From: an uncultured Desulfobulbaceae bacterium
GTDB lineage: Bacteria; Desulfobacterota; Desulfobulbia; Desulfobulbales; BM004
Assembly (NCBI GenBank): GCA_947258675.1
Contig: CAMYJP010000003.1
Coordinates: forward strand, 1 to 31,274
Reading direction: 5' to 3'
Length of the DNA stretch: 31,274 nucleotides
Positions 1 to 7,990 of this stretch are shown here, piece after piece (position 1 is the stretch's first letter; each line of letters opens with the position of its first letter). Both the position numbers and the translations under genes were made by a program. The notes beneath the pieces were generated by a model that did no database searches, had not been told where the DNA came from, and was given only the letters and a program-made list of their open reading frames with translations.

Positions 1-394
1 CCAACTGTTGATTTTCTCGGGGCTCGTTTTTTTCCTCTTTTTACCTTTGTTGAAAAGGACAGACACCATTGCCATTGATTTCGATTGGTTCTACCGAAGA
101 GGCGGCGCAATAATCTATTTGATGCTGGATAAGGGCTTGAACGGACTCAACGCCTGGACCAACCGGACGGTTGCTAAAGGCTGGACCGCAGGACTGGCAC
201 ATTTTGTCCAGGATGGCCCGGCAAAAATATGTATTGCTGTCCTCAAACCGGTCTGGGAATTAACCGGCGGCCAGATAGAAGGCCCCAAGGGCATGGAGGC
301 ACGGATTATTGCTAAATTTCGCACCTCCTATTTTTCCATTGGCAGCACCGGAGTGTTTGTACTGGGTTTTTTATTGTTTCTGTTCCTTCTTTGA
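1..394 (+). CDS. C-terminal end of a monovalent cation/H+ antiporter subunit D-like membrane protein (5' truncated)
   Basis: The reading frame is open from the first bases of the window and ends at TGA 392-394, so only about 130 C-terminal residues are visible. They begin in a hydrophobic segment, then carry the motif FDWFYRRGG, an amphipathic stretch containing LNGLNAWTNR, and a final hydrophobic helix at the very C-terminus. This pattern of DFDWFYRR followed by an amphipathic linker and a last membrane helix is typical of the C-termini of NuoL/MrpD-type proton-conducting subunits, especially the Na+/H+ antiporter subunit D paralogues common in Desulfobacterota. It would act in the inner membrane in cation/proton exchange or as part of a respiratory complex. 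The catalytic membrane part is outside the window, so the subfamily is not certain. Confidence 0.6.
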   Translation, partial: QLLIFSGLVFFLFLPLLKRTDTIAIDFDWFYRRGGAIIYLMLDKGLNGLNAWTNRTVAKGWTAGLAHFVQDGPAKICIAVLKPVWELTGGQIEGPKGMEARIIAKFRTSYFSIGSTGVFVLGFLLFLFLL

Positions 395-699
395 AATCCT
401 GTTTCAGATTCTTTAATGAGCGGTTCGCCACTTTTTAATAAAGCGGCTTTAACCCTGCTCAATCCAATTATCTGTCGACATCAATTCGACATGGTAAATG
501 CTTGCTTTATATGGTATTTCATAATTCCAGTAGAGCAGGAAGGTTTGACGGTTTTTCTCTCGGGTGAGATTTGAAAAAGCAGAAATTATCAGTTTCAGAA
601 ATCCTCAGACCATGAGCGTGAACCACTACATATGAAAAGTAGAGCAGCTTGGACTACTTTCATGAAAGCGTAAATGTCTCTGATTTAGGCTCCAGATAA
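395..699. other. 305-bp intergenic region with a structured leader next to the NFACT-R gene
   Basis: I see no convincing gene here. The 3' part holds a hairpin-forming inverted repeat: ATGAAAAGTAG (632-642) pairs with CTACTTTCAT (654-663) apart from one bulged A, with an 11-nt loop. It overlaps a 12-bp perfect palindrome CTTTCATGAAAG (657-668), so two alternative structures are possible 30-70 nt upstream of the ATG at 700. Two short direct repeats are also present: TCGACAT at 475-481 and 486-492 (11-nt period) and AGTAGAGCAG at 529-538 and 638-647. No good sigma-70 promoter was recognised. Confidence 0.4.
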
Positions 700-1125
700 A
701 TGAAGGAAAATAAACCTTTCTATCGATTTTATGAATACACTCTTCCTAACGACTGGAAGGTGCTTGCCGGCAAAACGGATGCTGATAACGATCAATTGAG
801 CGTCAAGCTAGCAAAACCAAACGACTTGTGGTTTCATGTCCGCGGAACTCCGGGCAGCCATGTAATTCTGCGCTGCAAACCCGGGGAAGAACCGAATCGG
901 AAAATTATCAAACAGGCAGCTGCCATTGCAGCTTATCACAGTAAAGCGAGGTCAGGCGGATTAGTTGCAGTGTCGTGCACCAAGGCAAGATATGTTACCA
1001 AATCAAAAAGCGCGAAAGCAGGCACCGTAGTCATTCGTAAAGAAACAGTATTGAAGGTTCGACCTGCAGTACCCCAAGAACTCGCAACCTGCCATGTAAA
1101 GAAAAGCCAGGATGAAACATCATAA
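700..1125 (+). CDS. Standalone NFACT-R (DUF814) RNA-binding domain protein
   Basis: This 141-residue protein is essentially one NFACT-R domain. The diagnostic stretch is DLWFHVRGTPGSHVIL near residues 47-62, matching the D-W-H-x6-GSHV pattern of the C-terminal domain of RqcH/Tae2/NEMF proteins. A positively charged segment follows (SKARSGGLVAVSCTKARYV), then a basic C-terminus. Full-length RqcH proteins have NFACT-N and a coiled coil before this domain; neither is present, so the protein cannot carry out CAT/Ala-tailing like RqcH. Binding to tRNA, rRNA or the ribosome is inferred from the domain. The ATG at 700 has only a weak ribosome-binding sequence. The 3' end overlaps the start of the next ABC gene by 14 nt, suggesting co-translation. 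Confidence 0.8.
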   Translation: MKENKPFYRFYEYTLPNDWKVLAGKTDADNDQLSVKLAKPNDLWFHVRGTPGSHVILRCKPGEEPNRKIIKQAAAIAAYHSKARSGGLVAVSCTKARYVTKSKSAKAGTVVIRKETVLKVRPAVPQELATCHVKKSQDETS

Positions 1126-2890
1126 TCTATTAGGAAATAAATCCTGGAAGGCTGTTAAACTGGTAATTCCTTTTTTCCGGCAATATAAGCTCCGGTTGGC
1201 ATGTGGTTTCCTGGCACTGCTTGGGGTAGATTTCCTCCAACTATGGATACCAAGAGTAATAAAAAAGGCAGTTGATGGACTTGAATTTGGTATAGCTACC
1301 GAAAGCAGTCTGTTTTACCATGGCTTAACCATTGTTTTACTGGCCCTTGGTATCGCCCTTTTGCGATTTTGTTGGCGATATCTTGTCCTTGGTTTTTCCA
1401 GGCAGCTGGAAATTGATTTACGTTCATGGTTGTTTTCTCATTTGCTAACCTTAGACCGTGTTTTTTTTCAACGTCATCCTACCGGTGAGATAATGGCCTT
1501 GGCAACCAATGATCTTACCGCCGTGCAGATGGCTGGCGGTATTGGCTTGGTGGCATGTGTGGACGCCCTGGTGATGTCTGTGGCTGCGCTTGCCTTCATG
1601 GCCTATATTCATCCTTTACTCACGATTATCACCCTTGCCCCAATGCCTGTGCTTGCGATTGTTACGAGGCTGCTCTCTGCAAAATTACATAATCGGTTCA
1701 GCAGGGTGCAGGAGCAGTTTGCCAAACTTTCTGAATTGGCCCGGACGACACTTACAACAATTCGACTGATCAAGGCATACACCCGAGAACCTTCTCAGGC
1801 TAAACGTTTTGATGATCTTGGCAAAAACTATATCCAAAGCAATCTGCGTTTGGCTTTAATCCAAGGTGCCCTTTTCCCCGCATCAGGTCTGGTCGGGAAT
1901 TTTAGCATGCTATTAGTCGTATTTTTCGGTGGCAGACTGACTATTCAGGGTGCCATTACAGCAGGAGATTTTGTTGCCTTTACTACATATCTTTATATGC
2001 TGGTCTGGCCGATGATGGCCATTGGCTGGGTAACAAACCTCTTTCAGCGAGGGGTTACCTCCCTGGGACGGATTGAAACGGTACTTCATGAAATCCCTAT
2101 CCTCAAAGATCCTCAGGAGACAGTCGAGCTTCCTTTTTGTGAAGGCAGAATAAGCATTAAAGGGTTGGATTTTACTTATAACACTATGACAGAACCGGTG
2201 CTAACATCCATCACCCTTGATATTCAACCGGGAGTTCTAGGTATAGTCGGCCGCACAGGTTCTGGTAAAAGCACGCTGTGCCAACTATTGGCCAGGCAAT
2301 ATCCTGTTCCTGAAGAGGTCCTGTTTTTTGAGGGAATTGATGTAAACAGAATGAATTTAGACGACGTGCGAGGCTGCCTGGCTTATGTGCCTCAGGATGT
2401 TGTTCTGTTTTCAGACACTATAGCTGCCAATATTGCTTTTGGCAGTTCCGGAGCTACGCAGGAGCAAATAGAGTCCGCAGCTGAAAAGGCGGTGGTTCAT
2501 AAAGAAATTATGGCAATGCCTGAGGGATATCATACCAGAATAGGTGAAAAGGGTGTTAAATTATCGGGTGGCCAACGGCAGCGTATTGCTTTGGCGCGTG
2601 CTTTGCTTCTTGAACGGCCAATTATCATTATTGATGACTCACTTTCCGCTGTTGATCTGCAGACTGAGCAGAAAATAATCAAGTCACTTTCTTCTTACTC
2701 AGAAGGGCGTACATGTATCATAGTCTCGCACCGGTTGGCTCCATTAGTGGAAGCAGATGAAATACTGGTCGTGGATGGGGGGCGGATTGTTGATCAGGGC
2801 AGCCATGCGCAGCTCTTAATAAAGAATGCCTATTACGCTGCTGTTTTTCATCATCAGACTTCAGCGGAAGATTGGACAGGGGCAAGATAA
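1112..2890 (+). CDS. ABC exporter half-transporter with degenerate Walker B (heterodimer subunit A)
   Basis: A 592-residue type I ABC exporter half with six predicted membrane helices in about residues 20-310 and an ATPase domain in about 340-580. Visible motifs are Walker A GRTGSGKST (380-388), the Q-loop in YVPQDVV, signature LSGGQ (484-488), Walker B IIIIDD (504-509) and the H-loop His540. The catalytic Glu after Walker B is replaced by Asp509. This is the hallmark of the non-canonical partner in heterodimeric exporters such as TM287/288 and BmrC/D. Its stop codon lies one base before the ATG of the second half-transporter, so the two are almost certainly co-expressed and form one inner-membrane complex. 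The substrate (drug, lipid or peptide) cannot be read from the sequence. Confidence 0.92.
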   Translation: MKHHNLLGNKSWKAVKLVIPFFRQYKLRLACGFLALLGVDFLQLWIPRVIKKAVDGLEFGIATESSLFYHGLTIVLLALGIALLRFCWRYLVLGFSRQLEIDLRSWLFSHLLTLDRVFFQRHPTGEIMALATNDLTAVQMAGGIGLVACVDALVMSVAALAFMAYIHPLLTIITLAPMPVLAIVTRLLSAKLHNRFSRVQEQFAKLSELARTTLTTIRLIKAYTREPSQAKRFDDLGKNYIQSNLRLALIQGALFPASGLVGNFSMLLVVFFGGRLTIQGAITAGDFVAFTTYLYMLVWPMMAIGWVTNLFQRGVTSLGRIETVLHEIPILKDPQETVELPFCEGRISIKGLDFTYNTMTEPVLTSITLDIQPGVLGIVGRTGSGKSTLCQLLARQYPVPEEVLFFEGIDVNRMNLDDVRGCLAYVPQDVVLFSDTIAANIAFGSSGATQEQIESAAEKAVVHKEIMAMPEGYHTRIGEKGVKLSGGQRQRIALARALLLERPIIIIDDSLSAVDLQTEQKIIKSLSSYSEGRTCIIVSHRLAPLVEADEILVVDGGRIVDQGSHAQLLIKNAYYAAVFHHQTSAEDWTGAR

Positions 2891-2891
2891 C

Positions 2892-4709
2892 ATGCGACAT
2901 GGATTTGGCTATTTTGAGGAAGACGCGCTCACTAAGCTGGGAGATATCACCCTTTGGAAGCGTATCCTGAGCTATACAGCCGGATACTGGAGGTGGATAG
3001 TTTTAGCCATCGTTCTGTCGTTGATTATCTCTGGTACTACCCTTACTCTGCCCTATATCATCAGAATTGCCATTGATGATGCCATAGTAAACCTAGAATT
3101 GGCAAAGGGAGCCCGGATTGACAGGCTTGCCGAACTGGCTGTCCCTTTTTTAATTCTGGTGATTATCGGTTTTGCTGCAAATTTTTTCCAGGTCGCACTG
3201 CTGGAGTGGACAGGGCAACATATTATGCATCGGATGCGCCAGCATCTGTTTTCCCACATTTTGCATTTGGATTTACCATTCTTCAATGCACATCCTATTG
3301 GCAAACTTGTTACCCGGTTGACTAACGATATTCAGAATATGCATGAAATGTTTACATCTGTGATTGTTACCCTGTTTAACGATTTATTTAGGATAGTTGG
3401 TATACTGGCAATACTTTACTGGATGAACTGGAGGCTTGCTTTAATCATGAGCCTGCTCATACCGATGATGATTGTCTATACAATATGGTTTTCTAGACTT
3501 GCCAGGGGGGCAGCTCGAGAGATTCGAACTCAGTTGGCACGAATAAACTCATTTTTGCAGGAATCTCTTTCCGGTGTAAGCATTATTCAGCTTTTTTCCA
3601 GGCAGACTGATACCAGAGAAAAATTTTTCTCCATTAATCAGAGTTATTTTAAGAAAACAATGTATCAGATAAAAATTTTTGGGATATTCATGCCGTTTAT
3701 AGATGTCTTGAGTGCTTTTTCCATTGGTATGATTTTATGGTATGGGGGAAGTCAGATTCTCAGCCAGTATATGACTCTTGGTGTTCTGGTGGCTTTTTTG
3801 TCGTATATGCGGTTGTTTTTTCAACCACTTAGAGAGTTGTCCCAGAAATATTCAATTATTCAGTCAGCCATGGCCTCCTCTGAGAGGATTTTTCAGCTGC
3901 TGGACACATCGCCCACTATTAAAATTGATACTGAAACACTTATTCCAGAGAAAGTTTATGGAGCAATTGAATTCAGGGCAGTGAGGTTTAGTTATGAAAA
4001 GGATTTGGCTTTAATATCTGGTTTCGACCTTTCCATAAAAGCAGGAGAAACATTGGCGATTGTCGGGGCAACGGGAGCGGGCAAGACAACGATTATAAAT
4101 CTGTTGGAGCGGTTTTATGATCCGGAATCAGGAGAAATTTTTCTGGACGGCAAGGATATTCGGTATCTTGATCTACAGTGGCTCCGTCAACAAATTGGGT
4201 TGGTTATGCAGGATGTGTTTGTTATTCCATCCAGTATTCGGGAGAATATCCTTCTCGACTGCGATAGGACCGAGGAAAGGTTACAGCATATAATAGCAGA
4301 TGCTCAGCTGTTAGAGTTTATTCAGCGACTCCCTAAAGGGCTTGAGACAAAAATTGGTGAAGGTGGTATGGAAATTTCTGCCGGTCAGCGTCAGCTTCTG
4401 GCCTTTGCCCGTATTCTGGCCCGTGACCCTCGAATTCTCATTCTTGATGAAGCAACTTCCAGCGTTGACACGGAAACAGAAATTCTCATTGAGCAAGCGA
4501 TAGCTGCAAGCCTGGCAAACCGTACCAATATTATAATCGCCCATCGTCTTTCGACAATCCGTCGAGCCGACCGGATTTTAGTGCTAGATAATGGGAGGAT
4601 TATTGAGCAAGGTACCCATGAAGTTCTCATGGAGAAAAAGGGGAGATACTACCATCTCAATCAATTGCAAAACAATGCAGGGCTTATTCCTGCAATTTCG
4701 ACTGGTTAA
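2892..4709 (+). CDS. ABC exporter half-transporter with canonical Walker B and degenerate signature (heterodimer subunit B)
   Basis: A 605-residue half-transporter counted from the ATG at 2892; the frame is open further upstream to 2826, but that region overlaps the previous gene and 2892 lies directly behind its stop. Six membrane helices lie in about residues 35-325 and the ATPase domain in about 355-590. Walker A is GATGAGKTT (392-400), the Q-loop is VMQDVF, Walker B ends in D519-E520 with the catalytic Glu present, and the H-loop is His551. The signature is ISAGQ (495-499) instead of LSGGQ. It therefore complements the upstream subunit: the site formed by the partner's Asp509 and this ISAGQ would be degenerate, the other site hydrolytically competent. 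MdlB-like in general layout; substrate unknown. Confidence 0.92.
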   Translation: MRHGFGYFEEDALTKLGDITLWKRILSYTAGYWRWIVLAIVLSLIISGTTLTLPYIIRIAIDDAIVNLELAKGARIDRLAELAVPFLILVIIGFAANFFQVALLEWTGQHIMHRMRQHLFSHILHLDLPFFNAHPIGKLVTRLTNDIQNMHEMFTSVIVTLFNDLFRIVGILAILYWMNWRLALIMSLLIPMMIVYTIWFSRLARGAAREIRTQLARINSFLQESLSGVSIIQLFSRQTDTREKFFSINQSYFKKTMYQIKIFGIFMPFIDVLSAFSIGMILWYGGSQILSQYMTLGVLVAFLSYMRLFFQPLRELSQKYSIIQSAMASSERIFQLLDTSPTIKIDTETLIPEKVYGAIEFRAVRFSYEKDLALISGFDLSIKAGETLAIVGATGAGKTTIINLLERFYDPESGEIFLDGKDIRYLDLQWLRQQIGLVMQDVFVIPSSIRENILLDCDRTEERLQHIIADAQLLEFIQRLPKGLETKIGEGGMEISAGQRQLLAFARILARDPRILILDEATSSVDTETEILIEQAIAASLANRTNIIIAHRLSTIRRADRILVLDNGRIIEQGTHEVLMEKKGRYYHLNQLQNNAGLIPAISTG

Positions 4710-4774
4710 GCGTGGTGGTGGAACTTATTATAATACATAGATTCGAGTCAGTTTTTTTTATCGACTGATTTTGC

Positions 4775-4803
4775 TTGACAAGTTTTTTTCGCTACATTAT
4801 CAA
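4775..4803 (+). promoter_or_regulatory. Sigma-70-type promoter for the PilZ gene
   Basis: TTGACA (4775-4780), 17 bp, then TATCAA (4798-4803). The -35 box is a perfect consensus and the -10 box matches 4 of 6. The predicted start lies roughly 85 nt before the PilZ ATG. An imperfect 7-bp hairpin (AGTCAGT at 4746-4752 with ACTGATT at 4764-4770) just upstream could mark the end of the ABC transcript, but it is weak. Confidence 0.5.
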
Positions 4804-4896
4804 ATGGTTGAAGAGCAACAATTTCGCCTTATAAAACTCTTTTGATACATATATACGGAAATGTAAAGTTCTATATCTCTGCTAAAGGGGAATTGT

Positions 4897-5277
4897 ATGG
4901 CAAATATTAAGGAATTCGAGGAGAAACGTCGTCACAAGCGCTATAGGGTTAAGGAAAGAAGCTTTGCAGTGTTGGGACCTGATGCCGTAAAACTTTGTCA
5001 TATCCTTGACATCAGTAAAACCGGGCTTTCATTTAAATATTTTGTTGATAGTGATGAACCTATCGTCGATGATATTGAACTGGGTATCTTGCGCGGTGAT
5101 GATTTTTATCTGGAAAATATACCAGCAAAGATTATTTCAGATGAGTTAATTGTCAACAGTTCTTCTTTTAACACAGTAGTCATGAAACGAAGAGGGGTTC
5201 AATTCGGTACATTGAGTCCGAAGCAGGAGGAAGAAGTCGAATATTTTATTGAAAATAATACCATCTGCCCAGCCTAA
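4897..5277 (+). CDS. PilZ domain protein (putative c-di-GMP receptor)
   Basis: This 126-residue protein begins with the two c-di-GMP-binding signatures of PilZ domains: RxxxR (R11-R15 within KRRHKRYRV) and DxSxxG (D38, S40, G43 in DISKTG). The rest is consistent with a single beta-barrel PilZ domain with no enzymatic or membrane part, so it probably acts as an adaptor that changes partner binding when c-di-GMP rises. The ATG is preceded by a strong ribosome-binding site (AAGGGGA). It has its own promoter and is followed by a convergent gene (der), so it appears monocistronic. The target process (motility, polysaccharide, adhesion) is not visible. Confidence 0.88.
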   Translation: MANIKEFEEKRRHKRYRVKERSFAVLGPDAVKLCHILDISKTGLSFKYFVDSDEPIVDDIELGILRGDDFYLENIPAKIISDELIVNSSSFNTVVMKRRGVQFGTLSPKQEEEVEYFIENNTICPA

Positions 5278-5350
5278 AGGTAGCTTATAAAAGTTCCTTC
5301 TGTTTTTTTGCCTCTTCCCGTAGTAACCTACTTTTTACACCTTTTAAATA

Positions 5351-6712
5351 TTATTTTAATTTTCTTCTTTTCCGTTCTCGGAAAACTATTCGAATTGGTG
5401 TTTTGTCGAGACCAAGTTCTTTTCTGAATTTATTTACCAGATACCGCATATAGGAAAAATGAATTTCCTTCGGATAATTCGCGACAATGGCAAATGTCGG
5501 CGGCTTCGTTGCTATTTGAGTAGTATAAAAAAATTTTATTCTCCTCCCTCTATACATGGAGGGAGAATGCAGTTCAGCAGCATCTTTGAGCAGGTTGTTT
5601 AACAGGTTGGTTGGAAAACTGAGCCCGAATTGATGATATACCTCTTCAATTGACGGAAAAAGTCGGTTGACACCTTTACCGGTCAAGGCGGAAACTGTTA
5701 GAAGGGGAGCGAATTCAACGAAGGGAGTGGCCATGTGTATTTCCGTAAGAATATGCTTCTGAAGTTTTTTATCACTAGCGACGAGGTCCCATTTATTCAC
5801 AACTAGAATACATGCTCTGTTGCTATCTTGGCTATACCCTATAACTTTGGTATCCTGTTCTGTGATACCTTCTTCAGCATCAATTAATAGAATTGCGAGG
5901 TCGCATTGTTCAAGCGCTGATAATGCCCTCATAACGCTGAATTTTTCTAATTTTTCACTTACTTTACCTTTACGTCTAATACCGGCAGTATCAATAAGCA
6001 GGTATTTTCTTTTTTTCCTGACTAAAAGCGTATCTATTGAATCACGGGTAGTTCCAGGGATATTTGATACGACCATTCGGTCTTCGCCTATTATTCTGTT
6101 GATAAGGGAGGACTTGCCAACGTTTGGCCGGCCAAAGAAGGCGATTTTGATGGTGTCGGATGGCAACTGCTCAGAAAGATCGGCTATTTTGAGAGACTGA
6201 GTAACATCATCCAACAGGTCCCTGATACCGTATCCGTGCTCTGCTGCTATGGGCCAGAGTTCCGCCACTCCAAGTTCATAGAATTGCGGTAAAAGGGTGG
6301 CTTCTAGTTCCGGACCGTCAATTTTGTTGACTACATAATAAGTGGGCTTGGCGGTTTTTCTTAAAAGTTTCGTGACTTCAAAATCGGCAGGTGTAAGGCC
6401 TTCCCTGGCGTCTAGTAGAAACAAGATAATATCTGCTTCATCTATCGCCTGTAAAGCCTGGGATCGAATTTTTTCTCCCATGGCATCTTCAGTACCTGAG
6501 TCGATACCACCAGTGTCAATAAGGATAAATTGGCGATCATTCCAGGTGACTCGCTCATAATGACGGTCTCTGGTAACACCAGGAGTCCGATCAACTATAG
6601 CTTTTCTTGACTTCGTTATCCGGTTGAAAAGGGTAGATTTGCCGACATTAGGTCTGCCGACCAACGCAATAATGAAACCCGATTCCTTATTTTTTAAATC
6701 TGCACTAGGCAT
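5351..6712 (-). CDS. der: Ribosome biogenesis GTPase Der (EngA)
   Basis: A 453-residue protein with two tandem GTPase domains and a C-terminal KH-like domain, the unique arrangement of Der/EngA, which acts in assembly of the 50S subunit in the cytoplasm. The first G domain shows GRPNVGKS (19-26) and DTGGI; the second shows GRPNVGKSS near residue 195, DTAGI and the NKWD base-recognition motif. The KH-like domain occupies about residues 355-453 and ends in a basic tail (RERKRRKLK). Length is normal for the family. It is the last gene of the minus-strand run that starts at namZ, and is separated from the kinase gene by a palindromic element. No strong Shine-Dalgarno is seen before the ATG. Confidence 0.97.
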   Translation of the reverse strand: MPSADLKNKESGFIIALVGRPNVGKSTLFNRITKSRKAIVDRTPGVTRDRHYERVTWNDRQFILIDTGGIDSGTEDAMGEKIRSQALQAIDEADIILFLLDAREGLTPADFEVTKLLRKTAKPTYYVVNKIDGPELEATLLPQFYELGVAELWPIAAEHGYGIRDLLDDVTQSLKIADLSEQLPSDTIKIAFFGRPNVGKSSLINRIIGEDRMVVSNIPGTTRDSIDTLLVRKKRKYLLIDTAGIRRKGKVSEKLEKFSVMRALSALEQCDLAILLIDAEEGITEQDTKVIGYSQDSNRACILVVNKWDLVASDKKLQKHILTEIHMATPFVEFAPLLTVSALTGKGVNRLFPSIEEVYHQFGLSFPTNLLNNLLKDAAELHSPSMYRGRRIKFFYTTQIATKPPTFAIVANYPKEIHFSYMRYLVNKFRKELGLDKTPIRIVFRERKRRKLK

Positions 6713-6738
6713 GTTGGTTTGTGATTTCCATTAAAATT

Positions 6739-6960
6739 CTAATTAGTTTCCATCCGGAAACGGCTTTTTTTAGCAAATTCTGCGTCAATCTTCGTAATTG
6801 CTTGTGCGACGTACTTAAGTGCGACTCCGCATGACCAGAGGAAATCCTTTGGGCAATTATCTGATTTCCTTGACTTTACTAAAAACTGCTCGTTTCTGAA
6901 TTGGAAACAACTAGTTCCAACATCCGGAACAAAAACAGTTTCCGGATGGGAACTAATTAG
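6739..6960. repeat. ~222-bp nested-palindrome element (MITE/REPIN-like) between the kinase gene and der
   Basis: The ends are 23-nt inverted repeats at 6739-6761 and 6938-6960, matching at 22 of 23 positions, with core TTTCCATCCGGAAAC. Inside are further hairpins: AGGAAATC (6839-6846) with GATTTCCT (6863-6870); TTGGAA (6901-6906) with TTCCAA (6915-6920); CATCCGGAA (6921-6929) with TTCCGGATG (6940-6948). There is also an imperfect palindrome around CTTAAG (6814-6819). The outer 10 bases CTAATTAGTT recur as a direct repeat at 6739-6748 and 6953-6962, compatible with a target-site duplication. The right arm overlaps the last codons and stop of the kinase gene. No ORF lies inside. It would be transcribed with the operon, so it may also act as mRNA structure. 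Confidence 0.7.
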
Positions 6961-7990
6961 TTAATAAATGAAGGCATTCTCCTGCTATTTTTCGCAGGCA
7001 AGGATAGTCCTCTCCTTCCTTCTTTGCAAGGTGTTGATTTAGAGTGATTACCGCGGGTTTAATATACTGCCTAAAGAACGGTTTTCCTTTGGCCTGACTT
7101 AAAAATGCAAAGGCCCCTAAAATCTGGAGGTTTCTCTGCAAGGCTAGGTAGTAATATCCTGAAATAAAGTTTGGTTTGTTAATACCGAAGCCTTCAGCAA
7201 TTGCCAGATAATGATGAAATAGCTCCTCCTGGAATTCATTGGAGAGGTCTGTATATGGATCAATGAGTAGGGAAGCAAGGTCATAAGCGAGGGGGCCAAG
7301 TCTGCCCCCCTGAAAATCTATAACTCTGATCTCACCCTTTAAAACCATAAGGTTTCTCGATTGAAAATCTCGATGGAGAAAAAAAATGCGAGGTTCTTTT
7401 TCCGCCCGCGCAGCAATAAGTTCAAATTCATCAATCAGACCACTATGTAAGGTTTTCAGGCCCAAGTAGTTCTTACAGAAAGCCTTAATAAAATAGTCGG
7501 ATTCTTTATGAAGCATTAATTTACGGTCATACACTGGGGAGTCCCAGCACCATTCTGGTTTGAAGCCTTGAAAACCTTTAAATTGCATATTGACAAGTAT
7601 TGTTACAGCTTGCTTATACATACTGCGCAAAGTGTATTTGTCGGCAATGATAATCCTATCATGCAACAATTCTTCACCAAGATCTTCGAAGAAAATAATT
7701 CCTGTTTCATCATCGAACGCTAATATCTCAGGCACAGGTATTCCCTTGCTATGAAGGTGTCTGCCAATCAGGTATGCAGAATGTGCTTCTGCCATTGCTT
7801 TGTCGGGTATTCTTGAGTCGGAATTCATCGGTGGAACGGTAACAATTACCGAGGTGTTGTTTGTACGTAGTCTGTAGAAGCTGCGGCTGGAGCCGTCTCC
7901 AGCGAGCATATGAGCATGCCAGTTTTTTTTATCTATAAAACCGAACTGCTGACAAACAGCAATTATATTGTCCGGCAGGTTGTTATCCAT
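6953..7990 (-). CDS. COG3178-type sugar/aminoglycoside phosphotransferase (AmgK-like anomeric sugar kinase candidate)
   Basis: A 345-residue APH-fold kinase. The N-terminal GDGSSRSFYRL (31-41) is the glycine-rich segment typical of COG3178 proteins such as AmgK. The catalytic motifs are HRDFQSRN (Asp208, Asn213) and the metal-binding VIDFQGG (Asp225). AmgK phosphorylates MurNAc/GlcNAc at the anomeric position and works with the nucleotidyltransferase MurU. A MurU-like gene lies two genes upstream in the same operon, which supports that role, although other hexoses are possible. The start overlaps the stop of the upstream membrane-protein gene by 8 nt (ATGGATAA), indicating translational coupling. 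The TAG stop and last two or three codons fall inside the right arm of the palindromic element, so its insertion may have shaped the C-terminus. Confidence 0.75.
   Translation of the reverse strand: MDNNLPDNIIAVCQQFGFIDKKNWHAHMLAGDGSSRSFYRLRTNNTSVIVTVPPMNSDSRIPDKAMAEAHSAYLIGRHLHSKGIPVPEILAFDDETGIIFFEDLGEELLHDRIIIADKYTLRSMYKQAVTILVNMQFKGFQGFKPEWCWDSPVYDRKLMLHKESDYFIKAFCKNYLGLKTLHSGLIDEFELIAARAEKEPRIFFLHRDFQSRNLMVLKGEIRVIDFQGGRLGPLAYDLASLLIDPYTDLSNEFQEELFHHYLAIAEGFGINKPNFISGYYYLALQRNLQILGAFAFLSQAKGKPFFRQYIKPAVITLNQHLAKKEGEDYPCLRKIAGECLHLLTN

Noticed and set aside
5278..5350. AAGGTAGCTT / AAAGTTCCTT followed by a T-run between the converging PilZ and der genes, as a terminator.
   Set aside because: Three of ten positions do not pair, so the stem is too weak to claim.
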